From Lytechinus variegatus (lineage: Eukaryota > Echinodermata > Echinoidea > Temnopleuroida > Toxopneustidae), in assembly GCF_018143015.1 (NCBI RefSeq), contig NC_054744.1:2811059-2875058 (forward strand): DNA of 64,000 bases, written 5' to 3'. A model generated the notes under the pieces. The model saw only the letters and a list, made by a program, of their open reading frames with translations. It did no database searches and was not told the DNA's origin. A program made the position numbers and the translations under genes. Shown piece by piece: positions 1 to 10,816 of the stretch (positions are counted from its first letter, which is position 1; each line of letters begins with the position of its first letter).

Positions 1-880
1 TTGTTTTTCATGAAGGGCTTTGACAATACAATTTTTCTGTACCTGAGTCCTCCGTACGTTGCTGTGCTAATACTCCCTATTCACGTTCGGTGATGAAAAA
101 TTATATTTGGGGGGTAACACTAACACCAGCAACATCTAGTGTTTTGATACACCTGTAACAAATTGGTTTATGTTAAAAGCAGGTTTACCCTGCTGATCTG
201 AGTGTCAACAGTCGGTGTTGACGATCTGTTTCAGCATCCGTTTTTCTAACACAAATTGGGGATTTTTTTTAATTTCAAGTTGATGTTAGTGGTATTGATG
301 GTGTTCACAATCTCAAGATCATGAATAAAATCAGAGCTTTATGGTGAAAAAATCTTATTTTGCAGTTTTTTTGCATTTTCAGGAGTACACCGCTCTTTTT
401 GTTGTGTATTTTTAGAATATGGATTTTGTACAATGATATTGAAGTGCAAATTCACTATATCAATTTCACCATCAACATTTTTCCGATGGACTTGAGATGA
501 TTGTGTGAGAAGTTTGACATTATTGCTCAGCGTTGAATATCTTGTCATGATCTAGGTATATAAATACATAAATAATGATAATAGCTGGATTTATAATGCG
601 CTTTTTGCCAGAGGATACAAAGCGCTGCTATTATTACCCCGGCTGTAGCTCAAGCTACCATCACCGGTGCTCAGTGCATGCAAGGAATTTCTCCTGCCGG
701 GTACCCATTCACCTCACCTTGGTCGAGTGCAGCACAGTGTGGATAAATTTCTTGCTGAAGGAAAACATGCCATGGCTACGATTGGAACCCACGACCCTCT
801 GTTTCAAATGTAAGAGTCAGAACCACTAGACCACGACGCACCCTGATCATGATATGGTGATTTCTTTTTTGTTTTGACAG
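1..880. other. GKAP1 intron (3' part) with a SINE
   Basis: No coding exon is seen. Bases 1-560 are AT-rich with no feature I recognise. A tRNA-derived SINE occupies about 563-843. The stretch ends in the acceptor of the first visible GKAP1 exon. Confidence 0.6.
563..843 (-). mobile_element. tRNA-derived SINE, copy 1
   Basis: Read on -, it starts with a tRNA-like head. Box A TGGTCTAGTGG fits the Pol III consensus, and a box B-like GTTCCAATC follows about 45 bases later. The body runs through a gaggtgaatggg segment and a ccggggtaat segment, then ends in a tail near gcattataaatcc. The same body recurs at 21780-22100, 31735-32037, 37645-37907 and 46476-46766. Confidence 0.75.
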
Positions 881-994
881 CCTCCTCCTGAAGAAAAGGA
901 AATCTACACCAGTGTCAAAGAAGAGATCAACAGAGTCATGGCAAAGGAAAAGAAGACAAAGACGAGAAAGAAAAGAGACTCAGAAACGTCAGAG
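881..994 (+). CDS. GKAP1: GKAP1 coding exon A (38 codons, phase 0 at both ends)
   Basis: The exon follows a pyrimidine tract ending ttgacag and stops before gtaaca. It encodes a basic segment (MAKEKKTKTRKKRDS) preceded by PPPEEKEIYTSVKEEI, which fits the region before the coiled coil where vertebrate GKAP1 has its EDDVHKI segment. Confidence 0.85.
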
Positions 995-3900
995 GTAACA
1001 ACAAAATTATTCCAAAGTTGGGTACTAAGTTTATAAGTACTGGGCTCAGTTTCATAAAGCATTTCTTAAGTTAAGAGTGACTTTAAGAATGACTGGTGAT
1101 CCTTTCTTGTGGTATATGATATTCACCATTAAATGTTCATTACTGATTATTCAGTGCATAAGAAAGGATCACCAGTCGTTCTTATAGTCACTCCAGGAGC
1201 CCAACTGCAGGAAGAGTTGTGTTTGAATGCACCTCTAATGATCATTATCAAGTTCAAGTCTAAATTTTGTCGTTCAGATTGGTTGTAAATCAAGTTGCGT
1301 GTGATCGTTCTGAGTTGTGTTTGAATTCAACTCTTTCTGCAAAATGCTCCAGAGGCTGTTAAGAAAAAAAAAAACCCCACAGAATAGCCCCAAGGGACTC
1401 TTTCACAAAGCTAAATACACTGAAAATCATGCTTGAAGGGGGTAATTAAGGCTGAAAATAATATAAGATGAGAAACAAAAAAATCAGACAAGTCAAACAA
1501 AAACAAAAATTTAATCAAAATCAGAAAAGAATTAACAAAGTAATGACATTCTGAAGATTTGCATTATTTTGGTGAAACAGTTCTATGCAAGTCTTCATGA
1601 TTTTTCAATGAGCAAGCTGATGATGTCACATCCTCTCATGATATTTTGTATTTTATTACATGAAATTACATTGACTCAAATTTTGTCCTCTAAGAATGGA
1701 AAAAAAATGGATTTACAATTGATTTAATTCATTAGATTTTGCTACATGTACATATTACTCCACCATGACTTCCCTTTGGAAAATATTCACTTTTGTTCCG
1801 ACTTTTTAGATGTTTTGTAGTTTTTTCTTGAACCCAGACAAAATGTGATTCTGTTGACTTTTTTCATATGGAAATTCTCTCTAGTACTTATAGCCTTTAT
1901 CATTATTTTTTATTTTTTTGCCTTACTAGAAAAACAATCACGAAATAGATGCCATTCGACAAGTACAGAAAGAAGATGAGCTGGAGAAAAAGACTGCTGA
2001 AGTTACGGAGCTTCACGAGACGATAGACAAATTAAAGGTATTACAGTTGCATTTCTTACCCAGTACATGTACATGCATCTCATAATACCTGTGAGCAAAC
2101 TGTTCCCATATTGTGCCCTTTTCTCGTATGCCTTAATCTTGAATTTTTTTGTGTACTCAACACCATGTCTTAACTACAGATAGTTCACTATCAAAGTGAT
2201 AACAAACCTCCTTAAAGGCCACCGCGCACCTTACGACCCGACCGGTCGCCGACTGGCTTGCGACTGGGTGAGGGGAGATGAATCGCAAGACATTCATAAA
2301 CCGCGACACCGCACACCTTGCGATCCGATCTGCGACTCACGCATGCGCTTTTTGCTTTTTGGCATAGCATCTGAGAAATTGTGCTTACTACTGCGTATGC
2401 GCGTTGTTTATCATAATACGCGTTATGCAACTCTGCTGTCTGATTGGCTGGAGGTTGGATTGAGCTTGCAATCCAGTCATAAGGATTCGACATGTCAAAT
2501 CCTTCCGATTTTCCTTGCGACTTGTCTCTGACCGGTCTGCGACTCTCAAGCTGACAAGAGCTGTGACGTCACATCTCCCCTCACCCAGTCGCAAGCCAGT
2601 TGCCGACCAGTCGGGTCGTAAGGTGTGCGGTAGCCTTTAGATGCTACACATTTCCTTGGATCTCACTCACAGTACTTCCGATTAAAGTAGCCACTCGAGA
2701 CGAATTTACAATAAGTGATTGTTATTGACAAAGTGTATATGGATGGCTTATGAACTGTATAAGATACATGTAGATGAATCAGTAATCATATATTAAAAAT
2801 CTTTTGCAAGACCATTAGTCTTTATATTTTTATTTTTCATCCGTAACAACAGTTGATACTATACACTTATAAATGAGGAGTCCAATTTGCTCATTATTTT
2901 GATCATTTTAGGCAGAGCTATCACAGGTGAAGAAGAGAAATAAACAACTTTGCTTTATTCTCGGGCAAGGGGAAAGTAAGTATATACTTGTATGTTCAGG
3001 CAGTTTTTTTTTCTTCACTTTTTTGCCTTTATAATTAAAAATTATAATATTCAACTTACATATTGATAAGTCATTTTAGTCTAACAAATTTGCATTCATA
3101 CGATTTAAGAACTCTTCTGTTTGTTAAAAGTTTGTAGATGATTTGTATGCATTAAGATATCCATATTTGAAAAAATGTCATGAAAGATCTTTAAACCACT
3201 TGGGTTTAATCTTTCTGATTGATAAGCAGTAATGAAGCTTCACCTCCAAGTCATTGCTGAATTACTGGCTCTTTGCAAAGTCATATTGAATTTACATCAA
3301 ATACTTTTGTTCTCATTCATACTGCATTTATTTCAAGAAATAAACACCTGCCTGGGTCCTCTTTCATGAATAGGGGAAGGCGGGGTAAGTTGTGACAGTT
3401 TTTGCTTTTTGCATGTTAGAATTGATATGATTAATAATCTTGTCGAAATAAGTACCTTGCCTTGAAATGTAATTCTTCTGAAATGTTTTCCACCTATATA
3501 TAACTTTCTATCCCCACACTGAAAGTCATCGTGACCTTTGAAAAAAACGATGTCAAATGGCTCAACTTGCCCCATATATGGGGTAAGATTGAGCCACCTT
3601 CTGGGGTAAGTTGAGCCACAAAAACTATGTACAAAATGTATGAGGGGAGAACCAGCATGTTAATTTTTTGTTTAAAGTCTTTTCACTTGCTAATTCTCTA
3701 TAAATACTAACATCCTTTAAAAGGAAAAGAGCAGTCATGTAAATTTGCTCCTTTCAGCCAGCATTTCAATCGATTTTTATGGTTTGTTTGTTTTTTAAGA
3801 TACATTACCATAGGAATTACCATGGCTCAACTTGCCCCATGCTGTTTGGCTCAACTTACCCCAGTCCGAACTTAGTGCGATAATTTTGTATCCACACATT

Positions 3901-6900
3901 TATTATGCATCCATCATATAAAAGACTATGACAAGAATGAAGATCCATACCTGGACTAATAATGTTGTTATCATGTCTTTATTATATTTAAAGACGTGTG
4001 TGTTTATTAAGCACTTATCTATTTCACACTCTTTTTTACTTTTTTGGCTGAAATTCATATTTTTCCCTCTAAAAAACTACTTTTTGTTTCAAAGTTGAAA
4101 ACAATGTGGTGGGGTTAGGGGTTATGCTATGGGTCATCAATACATGACACCACCACAATGTCTGACTCATTCATTATTGGCCTGGGGCTGGTGGCTCAAC
4201 TTGCCCCTATGCTCAACTTACCCCGCCTTCCCCTATCTGTTATAATAACAAATGCATGATTTCTTTAAGAAATTGACTTTCAGCCAATCAGATTGAATGG
4301 TTTCAGTAGTTTTTGTCTCACCTGCGAAGCAGAGTGAGACTATAGGCGCCGCTTTTCTGACGGCGGCGGCGTCAACATCAAATCTTAACCTGAGGTTAAG
4401 TTTTTGAAATGACATCATAACTTAGAAAGTATATGGACCTAGTTAATAAAACTTGGCCATAAGGTTAATCAAGTATTACTGAACATCCTATTAGAGTTTC
4501 ATGTTATATGTACATGACCAAGGTCAAAGGTCATTAGGGTCAATGAACTTAGACCATGTTGGAGGAATCAACATCGAAATCTTAACCTGAGGTTAAGTTT
4601 TTGAAATGTCATCATAACTTAGAAAATATATGGACCTAGTTCATGAAACTTGGATATAAGGTTAATCAAGTATCACTGAACATCCTGCATGAGTTTCACG
4701 TCACATGACCAAGGTCAAAGGTCATTTAGGGTCAATGAACTTTGGCCAAATTGGGGATATCTGTTGAATTCCCATCATAACTTTGAAAGTTTATGGATCT
4801 GATTCATGAAACTTGGACATAATAGTAATCAAGCATCACTGAACATTTTGTGCAAGTTTCAGGTCTCATGATTAAGGTCAAAGGTCATTTAGGGTCAATG
4901 AACTTTGGCTGAATTGGGGGTATCTGTTGAATTACCATCATAACTTTGAAAGTTTATTGGTCTAGTTCATTAAACTTGGACATTAGAGTAATCAAGTATC
5001 ACTGAACATCCTGTGCGCGTTTCAGGTCACATGACCATGGTCAAAGGTCAATGAACTTTGGCCGAATTGGGTGTATCTGTTGAATTACCATCATAACTTT
5101 GAAAGTTTATGGATCTGATTCATGAAACTTGTACATAAGAGTAATCAAGTATCACTGAACATCCTGTTCGAGTTTCAGGTCACATGATCAAGGTCAAAGT
5201 TCATGTAAGGTCAATGAACTTTGGCCATGTTGGGGTTTTTGTTGAATAACCATCATATCTCTGTAAGTTTATTGGTCTAGTTCATAAAAAGTGGACATAA
5301 GAGTAACCATGTATCACTGAACGTCTTGTGCGAGTTAGAGTAGTATTCAAAGTCAGCACTGCTGCTATATTGAACCGCATGATGCAGGTGAGATGGCCAG
5401 AGGCATTCCACTTGTTTGCATTTTCAGGAGTACACCGCTTCTTTTGATTTTGTTGTGTGATTTTAGAATATGCATTTACATCAATTTGTTTTATTATAAC
5501 AAGTTTTTATGAAAGGGTCCTCTGTCCCCCATTTATCTCACTTGGGTTTATGAAATACAGTATCAGTGAATTTCTTGAGTCAGACTGTAAATACAAATGG
5601 AGTGGATTGGAACCCACAACTTTCTTATTGAAAGATAGGAGTCAGGACAACTACTCCATGCCCTTCTCACTTGGCTTGTTTAATATTACTAGACCACAAT
5701 AAATCATGAACACGGAGTCATTTGTTTCTTGTACATATATGCTTACTAACGTTACAAGACCGGCAACTAATGACACGGCGTGGGAAAATTAAAAAAATTC
5801 ATTTTCTAACAAAGTTATGAAAATTAGTAACAAGTAAATGAATAAATAAGTAAACATCTTTGAATCATAACAATGAATTATCCTCTAAATCTTTTAAACA
5901 ATCTTCTAAATGAACTTCATTGGCTACCTGTTTCTGCTCGAATACATTATCGAATACTTGTTCGAACCTATAAATATCTGTCAACCACACTTCCTTCTTA
6001 CATTTCTTCATTATTTCAGCAACAAATATCTACATACTCTCTTTGTTCTGCAGCTGCTAGTTCCTATGTCATTCCAAAATCCAGAAGATGCGCCGGTTTC
6101 AACTCTTTTCAATTTCTTCCTCTATCTCTCCAAAAACCTCTCTTCTCTTTACCTCTTCATAAAACATCTCAAAACTCACTTATATAACCAATTAACCATA
6201 AACCTTAACTTGTCTTATGCCTTCAAGAGCATTTTGTATCCTCTGGAAAAAGCGCTATATAAATCCAATTATTATTATTACTTATCCTGTCAAATAACAG
6301 CTTTTAGCTTTATACGTCCATCTGTCAGTTCTTAACAGACTGTGCTGATGGATTCGACTGATTTAATGTTAATTGCCTGAACCCTTACACCTTATATTTC
6401 AGTGAAAGACAAAGCTGCAGTTCTACTTCAAGTGGAGGAGCTTGTAACAGAAAAGGATGAACTCACAGCAGAGGTCAGTTATTATATTGATAATTGGTAT
6501 AAGTGCACTATTATGATTACCAGGGCTTGTATTCAATTGGAAGTCTTAATTTTGTAAGTAGTTTACTTCACATTTTGCTTCAAAAATAAAATAAAAATCA
6601 AATAATTCTTTATCAAAGTTACAGCGAGACCTGGTGCCACGTAAAGTTTTTGAGAAAGAGTACCCTGGATATCGGAGTTTGAAAGTTGATACGCATTTTT
6701 CTGAAGCGCTGCCCGCGCTCGTGATTCTTAAAATTCCACTCAGTTACACAGCAGAAAGCAACGATGCATGGAAATTGAAAACAAACTGCAGCTGTGCCAG
6801 CCTGGCTATTATGGCTACTATGCAGGCTGAGGATGGGAGACTGGATGGCTGCGGACGGAAGCGATTTTCATGTTGGGAGTCCCTTGGTGCTTGGCAGTTT

Positions 6901-7923
6901 TAGGCAGTAACAGTTGCGAGAGGGATCTAAAAGCAGACGAGAGCAAACTTGCTCGTCGCTCACATTTTTTTTGTCAATGCTGATCTGCCCACATTAATAC
7001 ACCCAATTCAATATTTGATATTTAATATTCAGATAAATGCACTGTTGTATAAAAAAAATCTGAGAGAAACACTCAGGTAATTTTTTGTTTGAGTACCAGA
7101 GATTTCTTATGTAAAATGTAATAGCAGCATTATGTTAACTATAATTTTCAATTTTTACCAGAATTTTGATGGCAATTTTTGTTTCACCTTTGATCTTGAC
7201 CATGTGACCTGAAACTCTGCAGGATATTAAATAATGCTTCATTACCCTTATGTCCAAGCTAGACTATAGGTGCTGCTTTTCCTAAGGCGGCGGTGTCAAC
7301 AATGATATCTTAACCAAGGTTAAGTTTTGAAATGTCATCATAACTTAAAAAGTATATGGACCTAGTTCATGAAAGTTGGACATAAGGGTAATGAAGCATT
7401 ATTTAATATCCTGCAGAGTTTCAGGTCACATGATCAAGATCAAAGGTCATTTAGGGTCAATGAACTTGTGCCATGTTGGGGTTATTTGTTGAATTGCCAT
7501 CATAACTTTGAAAGTTTATGGATCTAGTTCATTAAACTTGGACGTAAAGGTAATCAAGTAGCACTGAATAGTTTGCATGAGTCTTTTAGATCACATGATC
7601 ATGGTCAAAGGTCATTTAGAGTCAGTGAACATAGTATTTTATTATCATATGAAGTGTGTTTTTTGTGAATAATTGTTCTCAAAGTTAGCAATGCACAATA
7701 TTGGTGAGACTGCCAGAGGTATAACACTTGTTTACGTAAAGGGTTATTACACAATTTGTAATCTGACGAGGCACTTTGTTGGAAGAAGGGTTATTATTTG
7801 TTCATTTAATTTTCTCCACAGGTCGCTGAACTGTATGCAGCACTGGAGCAAGAGAAATCCAAAGTTAGCAGCCTGAAATCGGAGATACAAAAGCTTCACG
7901 AAAAGACTGATAAGAAAAAATAG
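881..7923 (+). CDS. GKAP1: G-kinase anchoring protein 1, 3' half of gene (five terminal coding exons)
   Basis: GKAP1 is a Golgi-associated coiled-coil scaffold that binds cGMP-dependent protein kinase I and, in vertebrates, takes part in insulin-receptor substrate signalling. Coding exons are 881-994, 1930-2037, 2912-2975, 6403-6473 and 7822-7923, all bounded by AG/GT and joining in one frame to a TAG at 7921. The visible part is 152 residues, lysine- and glutamate-rich coiled coil. The join of exons three and four gives GQGEMKDKAAVLLQVEE, very close to the vertebrate GKAP1 C-terminal segment (EGEMKDKAEILLQVDE), and the last exon gives LYAALEQEKSKV, matching the vertebrate LHAALEQERSKV. The protein ends earlier than in mammals, at TDKKK. 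The first exon here starts in phase 0 after a splice acceptor, so the N-terminal half lies upstream of the window. The introns are full of repeats. Identity is by recalled family sequence, not by a search. Confidence 0.88.
1041..1204. mobile_element. Short hairpin element (MITE-like)
   Basis: Ends TGGGCTC and GAGCCCA are inverted repeats. Inside, the arms around gactggtgatcctttctt and aagaaaggatcaccagtc are near-perfect complements of about 35 bases. No coding capacity. It lies in GKAP1 intron A-B. Confidence 0.7.
1197..1346. mobile_element. Short MITE with 'gcagaaagagttgcg'-type ends
   Basis: The left end ggagcccaactgcaggaaga and the right end caactctttctgcaaaatgc are imperfect inverted repeats, as in a second copy at 38049-38196 and a relative at 48836-49108. 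It abuts the previous hairpin element. Confidence 0.55.
1930..2037 (+). CDS. GKAP1: GKAP1 coding exon B (36 codons)
   Basis: Acceptor ccttactag, donor gtatta. It encodes a heptad-rich helix (EDELEKKTAEVTELHETIDK), equivalent to the vertebrate stretch of leucine and lysine heptads (LKLELERKDAEIQKLK). Confidence 0.87.
2213..2639. mobile_element. MITE with about 65-base terminal inverted repeats
   Basis: The left end TAAAGGCCACCGCGCACCTT and the right end, read in reverse, TAAAGGCTACCGCACACCTT continue as inverted repeats for roughly 65 bases through the gcgactgggtgaggggagat segment. The element is GC-rich against an AT-rich intron. A TA target duplication is possible but lies inside the repeat. 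Open frames inside it are by-products of the GC-rich arms. Confidence 0.85.
2912..2975 (+). CDS. GKAP1: GKAP1 coding exon C (21 codons plus one base)
   Basis: Acceptor cattttag, donor gtaagt. It encodes AELSQVKKRNKQLCFILGQGE and ends in phase 1; the next exon supplies the rest of a Met codon. Vertebrate GKAP1 has KYKEVKARNAQLLKMLQEGE at this place. Confidence 0.88.
3370..4236. mobile_element. DNA element with ATAGGGGAAGGCGGGGTAAG ends
   Basis: Left end ATAGGGGAAGGCGGGGTAAG and right end CTTACCCCGCCTTCCCCTAT are perfect inverted repeats of 20 or more bases. Inside, the motif ggctcaacttgcccc and its complement recur about six times in both orientations (near 3560, 3590, 3605, 3825, 3845, 4195). 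No coding frame; non-autonomous. It lies in GKAP1 intron C-D. Confidence 0.85.
4316..5415. repeat. Dispersed repeat of tandem about 170-base units with DR1-like motifs, copy 1
   Basis: Starts tctcacctgcgaagcagagt and ends with an inverted gcaggtgaga. Inside, a unit containing catcataactttgaaagttt, catgaaacttggacataa and caaggtcaaaggtcatttag repeats about six times. Three units carry a perfect AGGTCAAAGGTCA (4521, 4712, 4875). A second copy lies at 7180-7720. The class of element is unknown to me. Confidence 0.75.
5873..6275 (+). mobile_element. LINE 3' end (CR1/L2-like) remnant
   Basis: The frame from 5873 reads LHWLPVSARIHYRILVRTYK and then LPSYISSLF, the conserved segment after the reverse transcriptase core of CR1/L2/Rex-type LINEs. 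It is followed by YSLCSAAASSYVIPKSR, the usual downstream motif. The frame shifts near the middle. It ends with gcgctatataaatccaatta and a short TTA repeat, the typical 3' tail of this group. It is a dead 5'-truncated copy. Confidence 0.8.
6403..6473 (+). CDS. GKAP1: GKAP1 coding exon D
   Basis: Acceptor tatatttcag, donor gtcagt. Joined to the preceding exon it encodes MKDKAAVLLQVEELVTEKDE followed by LTAE, the most conserved block of the family. It lies 3.4 kb from the preceding exon because the intron carries several repeats. Confidence 0.9.
6474..7821. other. GKAP1 intron D-E
   Basis: Bases 6620-6960 are noticeably more GC-rich than the surroundings and hold an 89-codon open frame (6634-6903) that I do not recognise. 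The splice signals of a neighbouring exon are not evident, so I do not call a gene. The second copy of the DR1-bearing repeat occupies 7180-7720. Confidence 0.5.
7180..7720. repeat. DR1-bearing dispersed repeat, copy 2
   Basis: Same unit as at 4316-5415 (gactataggtgctgctttt, catcataacttaaaaagtat, catgatcaagatcaaaggtc). The left edge, 7180-7250, holds an inverted unit (cctttgatcttgaccatgtg), so this copy also folds back on itself. Here the DR1-like motifs have one mismatch each. Confidence 0.7.
7822..7923 (+). CDS. GKAP1: GKAP1 terminal coding exon with stop
   Basis: Acceptor tctccacag. It encodes VAELYAALEQEKSKVSSLKS followed by EIQKLHEKTDKKK and TAG at 7921-7923. No AATAAA is seen between the stop and about 8350; the first one nearby (about 8355) sits inside a dispersed repeat, so the polyadenylation site is uncertain. 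Confidence 0.9.
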   Translation, partial: VAELYAALEQEKSKVSSLKSEIQKLHEKTDKKK

Positions 7924-8299
7924 ACTATCCAAACCTCCACGTGTGAACAGCTCTTGCTTTTAATGTTTTAATTTGGAGCCTCAACCAGGAGCCATAAAAG
8001 AAGGATATGCATTGAGTGGCAGGATTAACAGCTTTATGACAGGCAGCCTTAAAAAATGGACATTATTGCATGCAAAGAGATTTTAATGGAGTTACGTTGT
8101 TATGCTTCCTGTTACTAGCATTTTCATTTTGATTCATGTGGAATAGGGAATGATGCGCTAGAAAGTAATGCATCTTTGAAAACCCGTGGTTACATGACAT
8201 AAGTTAGGGATTGATCGTAAGGCTGTTTGTAATGATTGATGCAGGCGCCTGTGCTCTGAATACAGTCTAGGGGGTGTCTCACAAAGATTCAAATTTGAC

Positions 8300-8696
8300 T
8301 TAAAGATACGTACCAATTGTGTTAACGATCTGAAAATGAGTTCAAACAAAATCCAATAAAATGACCACCCAATTCTTTGTAAGTATAAATGAAAAATATG
8401 TGCCACTTGGCTCTGGAAAAAAAATGTGAAATTGCCGAGAAATAAGCAAAGTGAGCATGGAATTCCAAAATATGTTGGGTATTTTTCCAAGCAATATCAA
8501 TACACTGTCCCACATATGCCTTTTTGTGTTATCAGAATTATCGGTTTTCAGTTAAGATTTCATTATTTCATCACAAAGATGAGTTGATATCAATGTACCA
8601 GATCTAGATCTATGGTAATATGGTGGTAATTAACCTTGATTTTAATAGCGTTCTCATGAAATAATCGTTTGCTGCAATTTCTTTCTTTTACCTTTA
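8300..8696 (+). repeat. Dispersed inverted-repeat element 'ccagatctagatc' family, copy 1
   Basis: Begins ttaaagatacgtacc and ends ctttcttttacctttaa, imperfect inverted ends. It contains the family markers aatgagttcaaacaaaatcc, acactgtcccaca and gtaccagatctagatc. Copies occur inverted at 8907-9306 and in the same orientation at 34178-34551 and 48325-48730. Confidence 0.75.
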
Positions 8697-8906
8697 AATC
8701 TTTTGAACTTGGAAAATCACACTAAAATTTCTAATTGTGTGCATACATAACTCATTACTGCACTGGTTAGAGATCATGCTTAGAGGGCCTGCACTACTGC
8801 GTAGTCACCAATAAGGTTACATGTTACATTCCATGAGCGTTTTGGCCTTTAAACACGACTCAAAGTTACATGTAACTTTAAACATGACTCGAAGTCAAAC
8901 ATAAAT

Positions 8907-9306
8907 TTAAAGCTAAATTACAGCAGTTGCAGTGAAAAACTGATTTCGTGAGAAAGTCTGTAAAACCAAAGTTAAGTATTACTATATCATTGTCGATCTA
9001 GATCTGGTACAGTTACATAAACTGAACTTTATGAAATCATAAACTCTAAGCTGGAAAACAATCACAATGAAGATCGCCAACACAGGCACACGTGGGACAG
9101 TGTATATTATATTGCAGGAATAAAGACCCGACGGAAGTGCCGAAATCCGTGCTTATTTTGCTTATTTCTCAGCAATTACACAATTTCTTCCAGAATCCCT
9201 CGGCACATATTTTTTATTCATATAAACAGACACTTGGGTGGTCATTAAATTGGATTTTGTAAAAAGTCATTTTGATGTTGTTACCACAACTGGAATTTAT
9301 CTTTAA
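8907..9306 (-). repeat. 'ccagatctagatc' family, copy 2 (inverted)
   Basis: Reverse complement of the family: gatctagatctggtac (about 8995), cgtgggacagtgta (about 9091), and an end of ggaatttatctttaa. With copy 1 it forms an inverted pair separated by about 210 bases. Confidence 0.75.
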
Positions 9307-10410
9307 AGGTGACTCGAAGTCACACCTAACTCTCTGTGAATTACCCTCCAGGTGGATGTTTCTGTAAGTTATGATTGACTTAACGAACGAATGTTAACCT
9401 TTTTGTATGATACAAATCAAATACCATTAAAATTTGGTGTACTACCATTTACCACGAGAAAGGGTCACCTTTCATGTGTCTTAAAGTCTTGCAAAAAATT
9501 ATGAAACTGCCCCAAGCCTTTGGTTCATTAGTATGGTCAATAGAAAAAAAGTATAAATGAATTGTGTATACTATTCAAATGAGACTTTTCACAGCAATCA
9601 ATTATTAAGTCTGGTAAGCAAAAGATTTACCAGAACAATTATCATACCATCATTCTATGATTGATTCGATTTGGTTTAAAACAGAGTTACATGGATGATA
9701 TTCGTTGCCCAGACGCCTTGATATTGATCACTATGTCCAATCAGTCGTAGAAATCAACTTTAAGATCAATCTCTAAGCTTTCTGTTATGTTTTTTTAATT
9801 CCCTGTTAGATCTTAATTGTATACTTCACGTGAGATTTTATTTCTCCATTTTATTGTCATGAGAATATTTGATTGTCAGTCATAATGGTTTTACTTCTAC
9901 TGCCAAATATCCGTTTTATTTTATTACCCTTTTATAGCTCACTACTTGTAGTTGTTAAGAGCTTGAAATGAACGTTAAATTCCTAAAGAGAGAAAATTTG
10001 TATTTTTTCATCCTCCTATTTTACAAGATATTGATTTATTTTTTTTTTTTCTTCAGATTTCCTTATTTTTAATATGTATTGAACCCCTTATCATCTAAAA
10101 ATATGCATGCTTTTATCACATGGTGCTAAATTTACTTGTTACGGAGGAAATGGCATTAATGAGCTTGCTGTTTTTAATTAATTAGTTCACTGTTTATGTT
10201 GATCAATTTACATAAAAGTTGGCTCATTAGTACTGTAACTTTAATACCAAGCCTGAATTTAGCCATCTGTGGCAAAAGCATGCATTCATTTTGAAATAGT
10301 TTTTTTTCAGTATATGCACTGAATTAAGTGTAATTAATGATGAAATCTGCATAGACCAAGGTTTGGAACAATAGATTCAATACCACCTTTATGAATTCAG
10401 GCCAATGAGA

Positions 10411-10816
10411 TCGGTGGATTCACAGTCCGGTACGCCACCTATCGGTTACAACGGACAGGCCGATATTTTCACAATGCCTCATGGGAAAAATTTGACGTCA
10501 AAATTATATGCTGTGTGGTGCGCGCTGCTCGCAAGCGATAATGCTGCGCTTGCTGGCACGGCTCGGCGTTCTTGCATAAACTGTTGACCAGTTGAGTACA
10601 TTTTTAGCTCGCCGACCCACATTCACCGGAAAAAAGCTCATTCCGCCATGTTTAAAAGGCAGACTAGGCAGCGCCATGGATGGTAAACACACACAGTCAC
10701 ATTACAGTAAATCTACACTAGCACTGTGTGCTGCCTGTGCCTGCAATAGTGACCCTGAAGTTAGAAATTGGCCTTGCGCAACCGATGGGTGGTGCGCCGT
10801 ATTGTGAATCCACAGA
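10411..10816. mobile_element. MITE with about 40-base terminal inverted repeats (GTGGATTCACA ends)
   Basis: The left end TCGGTGGATTCACAGTCCGG and the right end, read in reverse, TCTGTGGATTCACAATACGG continue through cgccacctatcggtt / cgcaccacccatcggtt. The element is CpG-rich with short spurious open frames on both strands. I could not find a convincing target duplication. Confidence 0.8.

Larger units (their letters stand above)
995..1929. other. GKAP1 intron A-B
   Basis: Holds the two small inverted-repeat elements at 1041-1346. The remainder, 1347-1929, is AT-rich intron with no further feature seen. Confidence 0.6.
2976..6402. other. GKAP1 intron C-D (3.4 kb)
   Basis: Contains the 3370-4236 DNA element, the DR1-bearing repeat (4316-5415), a piece resembling the SINE head near 5590-5700 (aacccacaac with a box B-like context) and the LINE remnant (5873-6275). 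Nothing else is recognisable. Confidence 0.6.

Noticed and set aside
8158-8513. 110-codon frame on -
   Set aside because: It falls within a dispersed repeat and its shadow; no motif.
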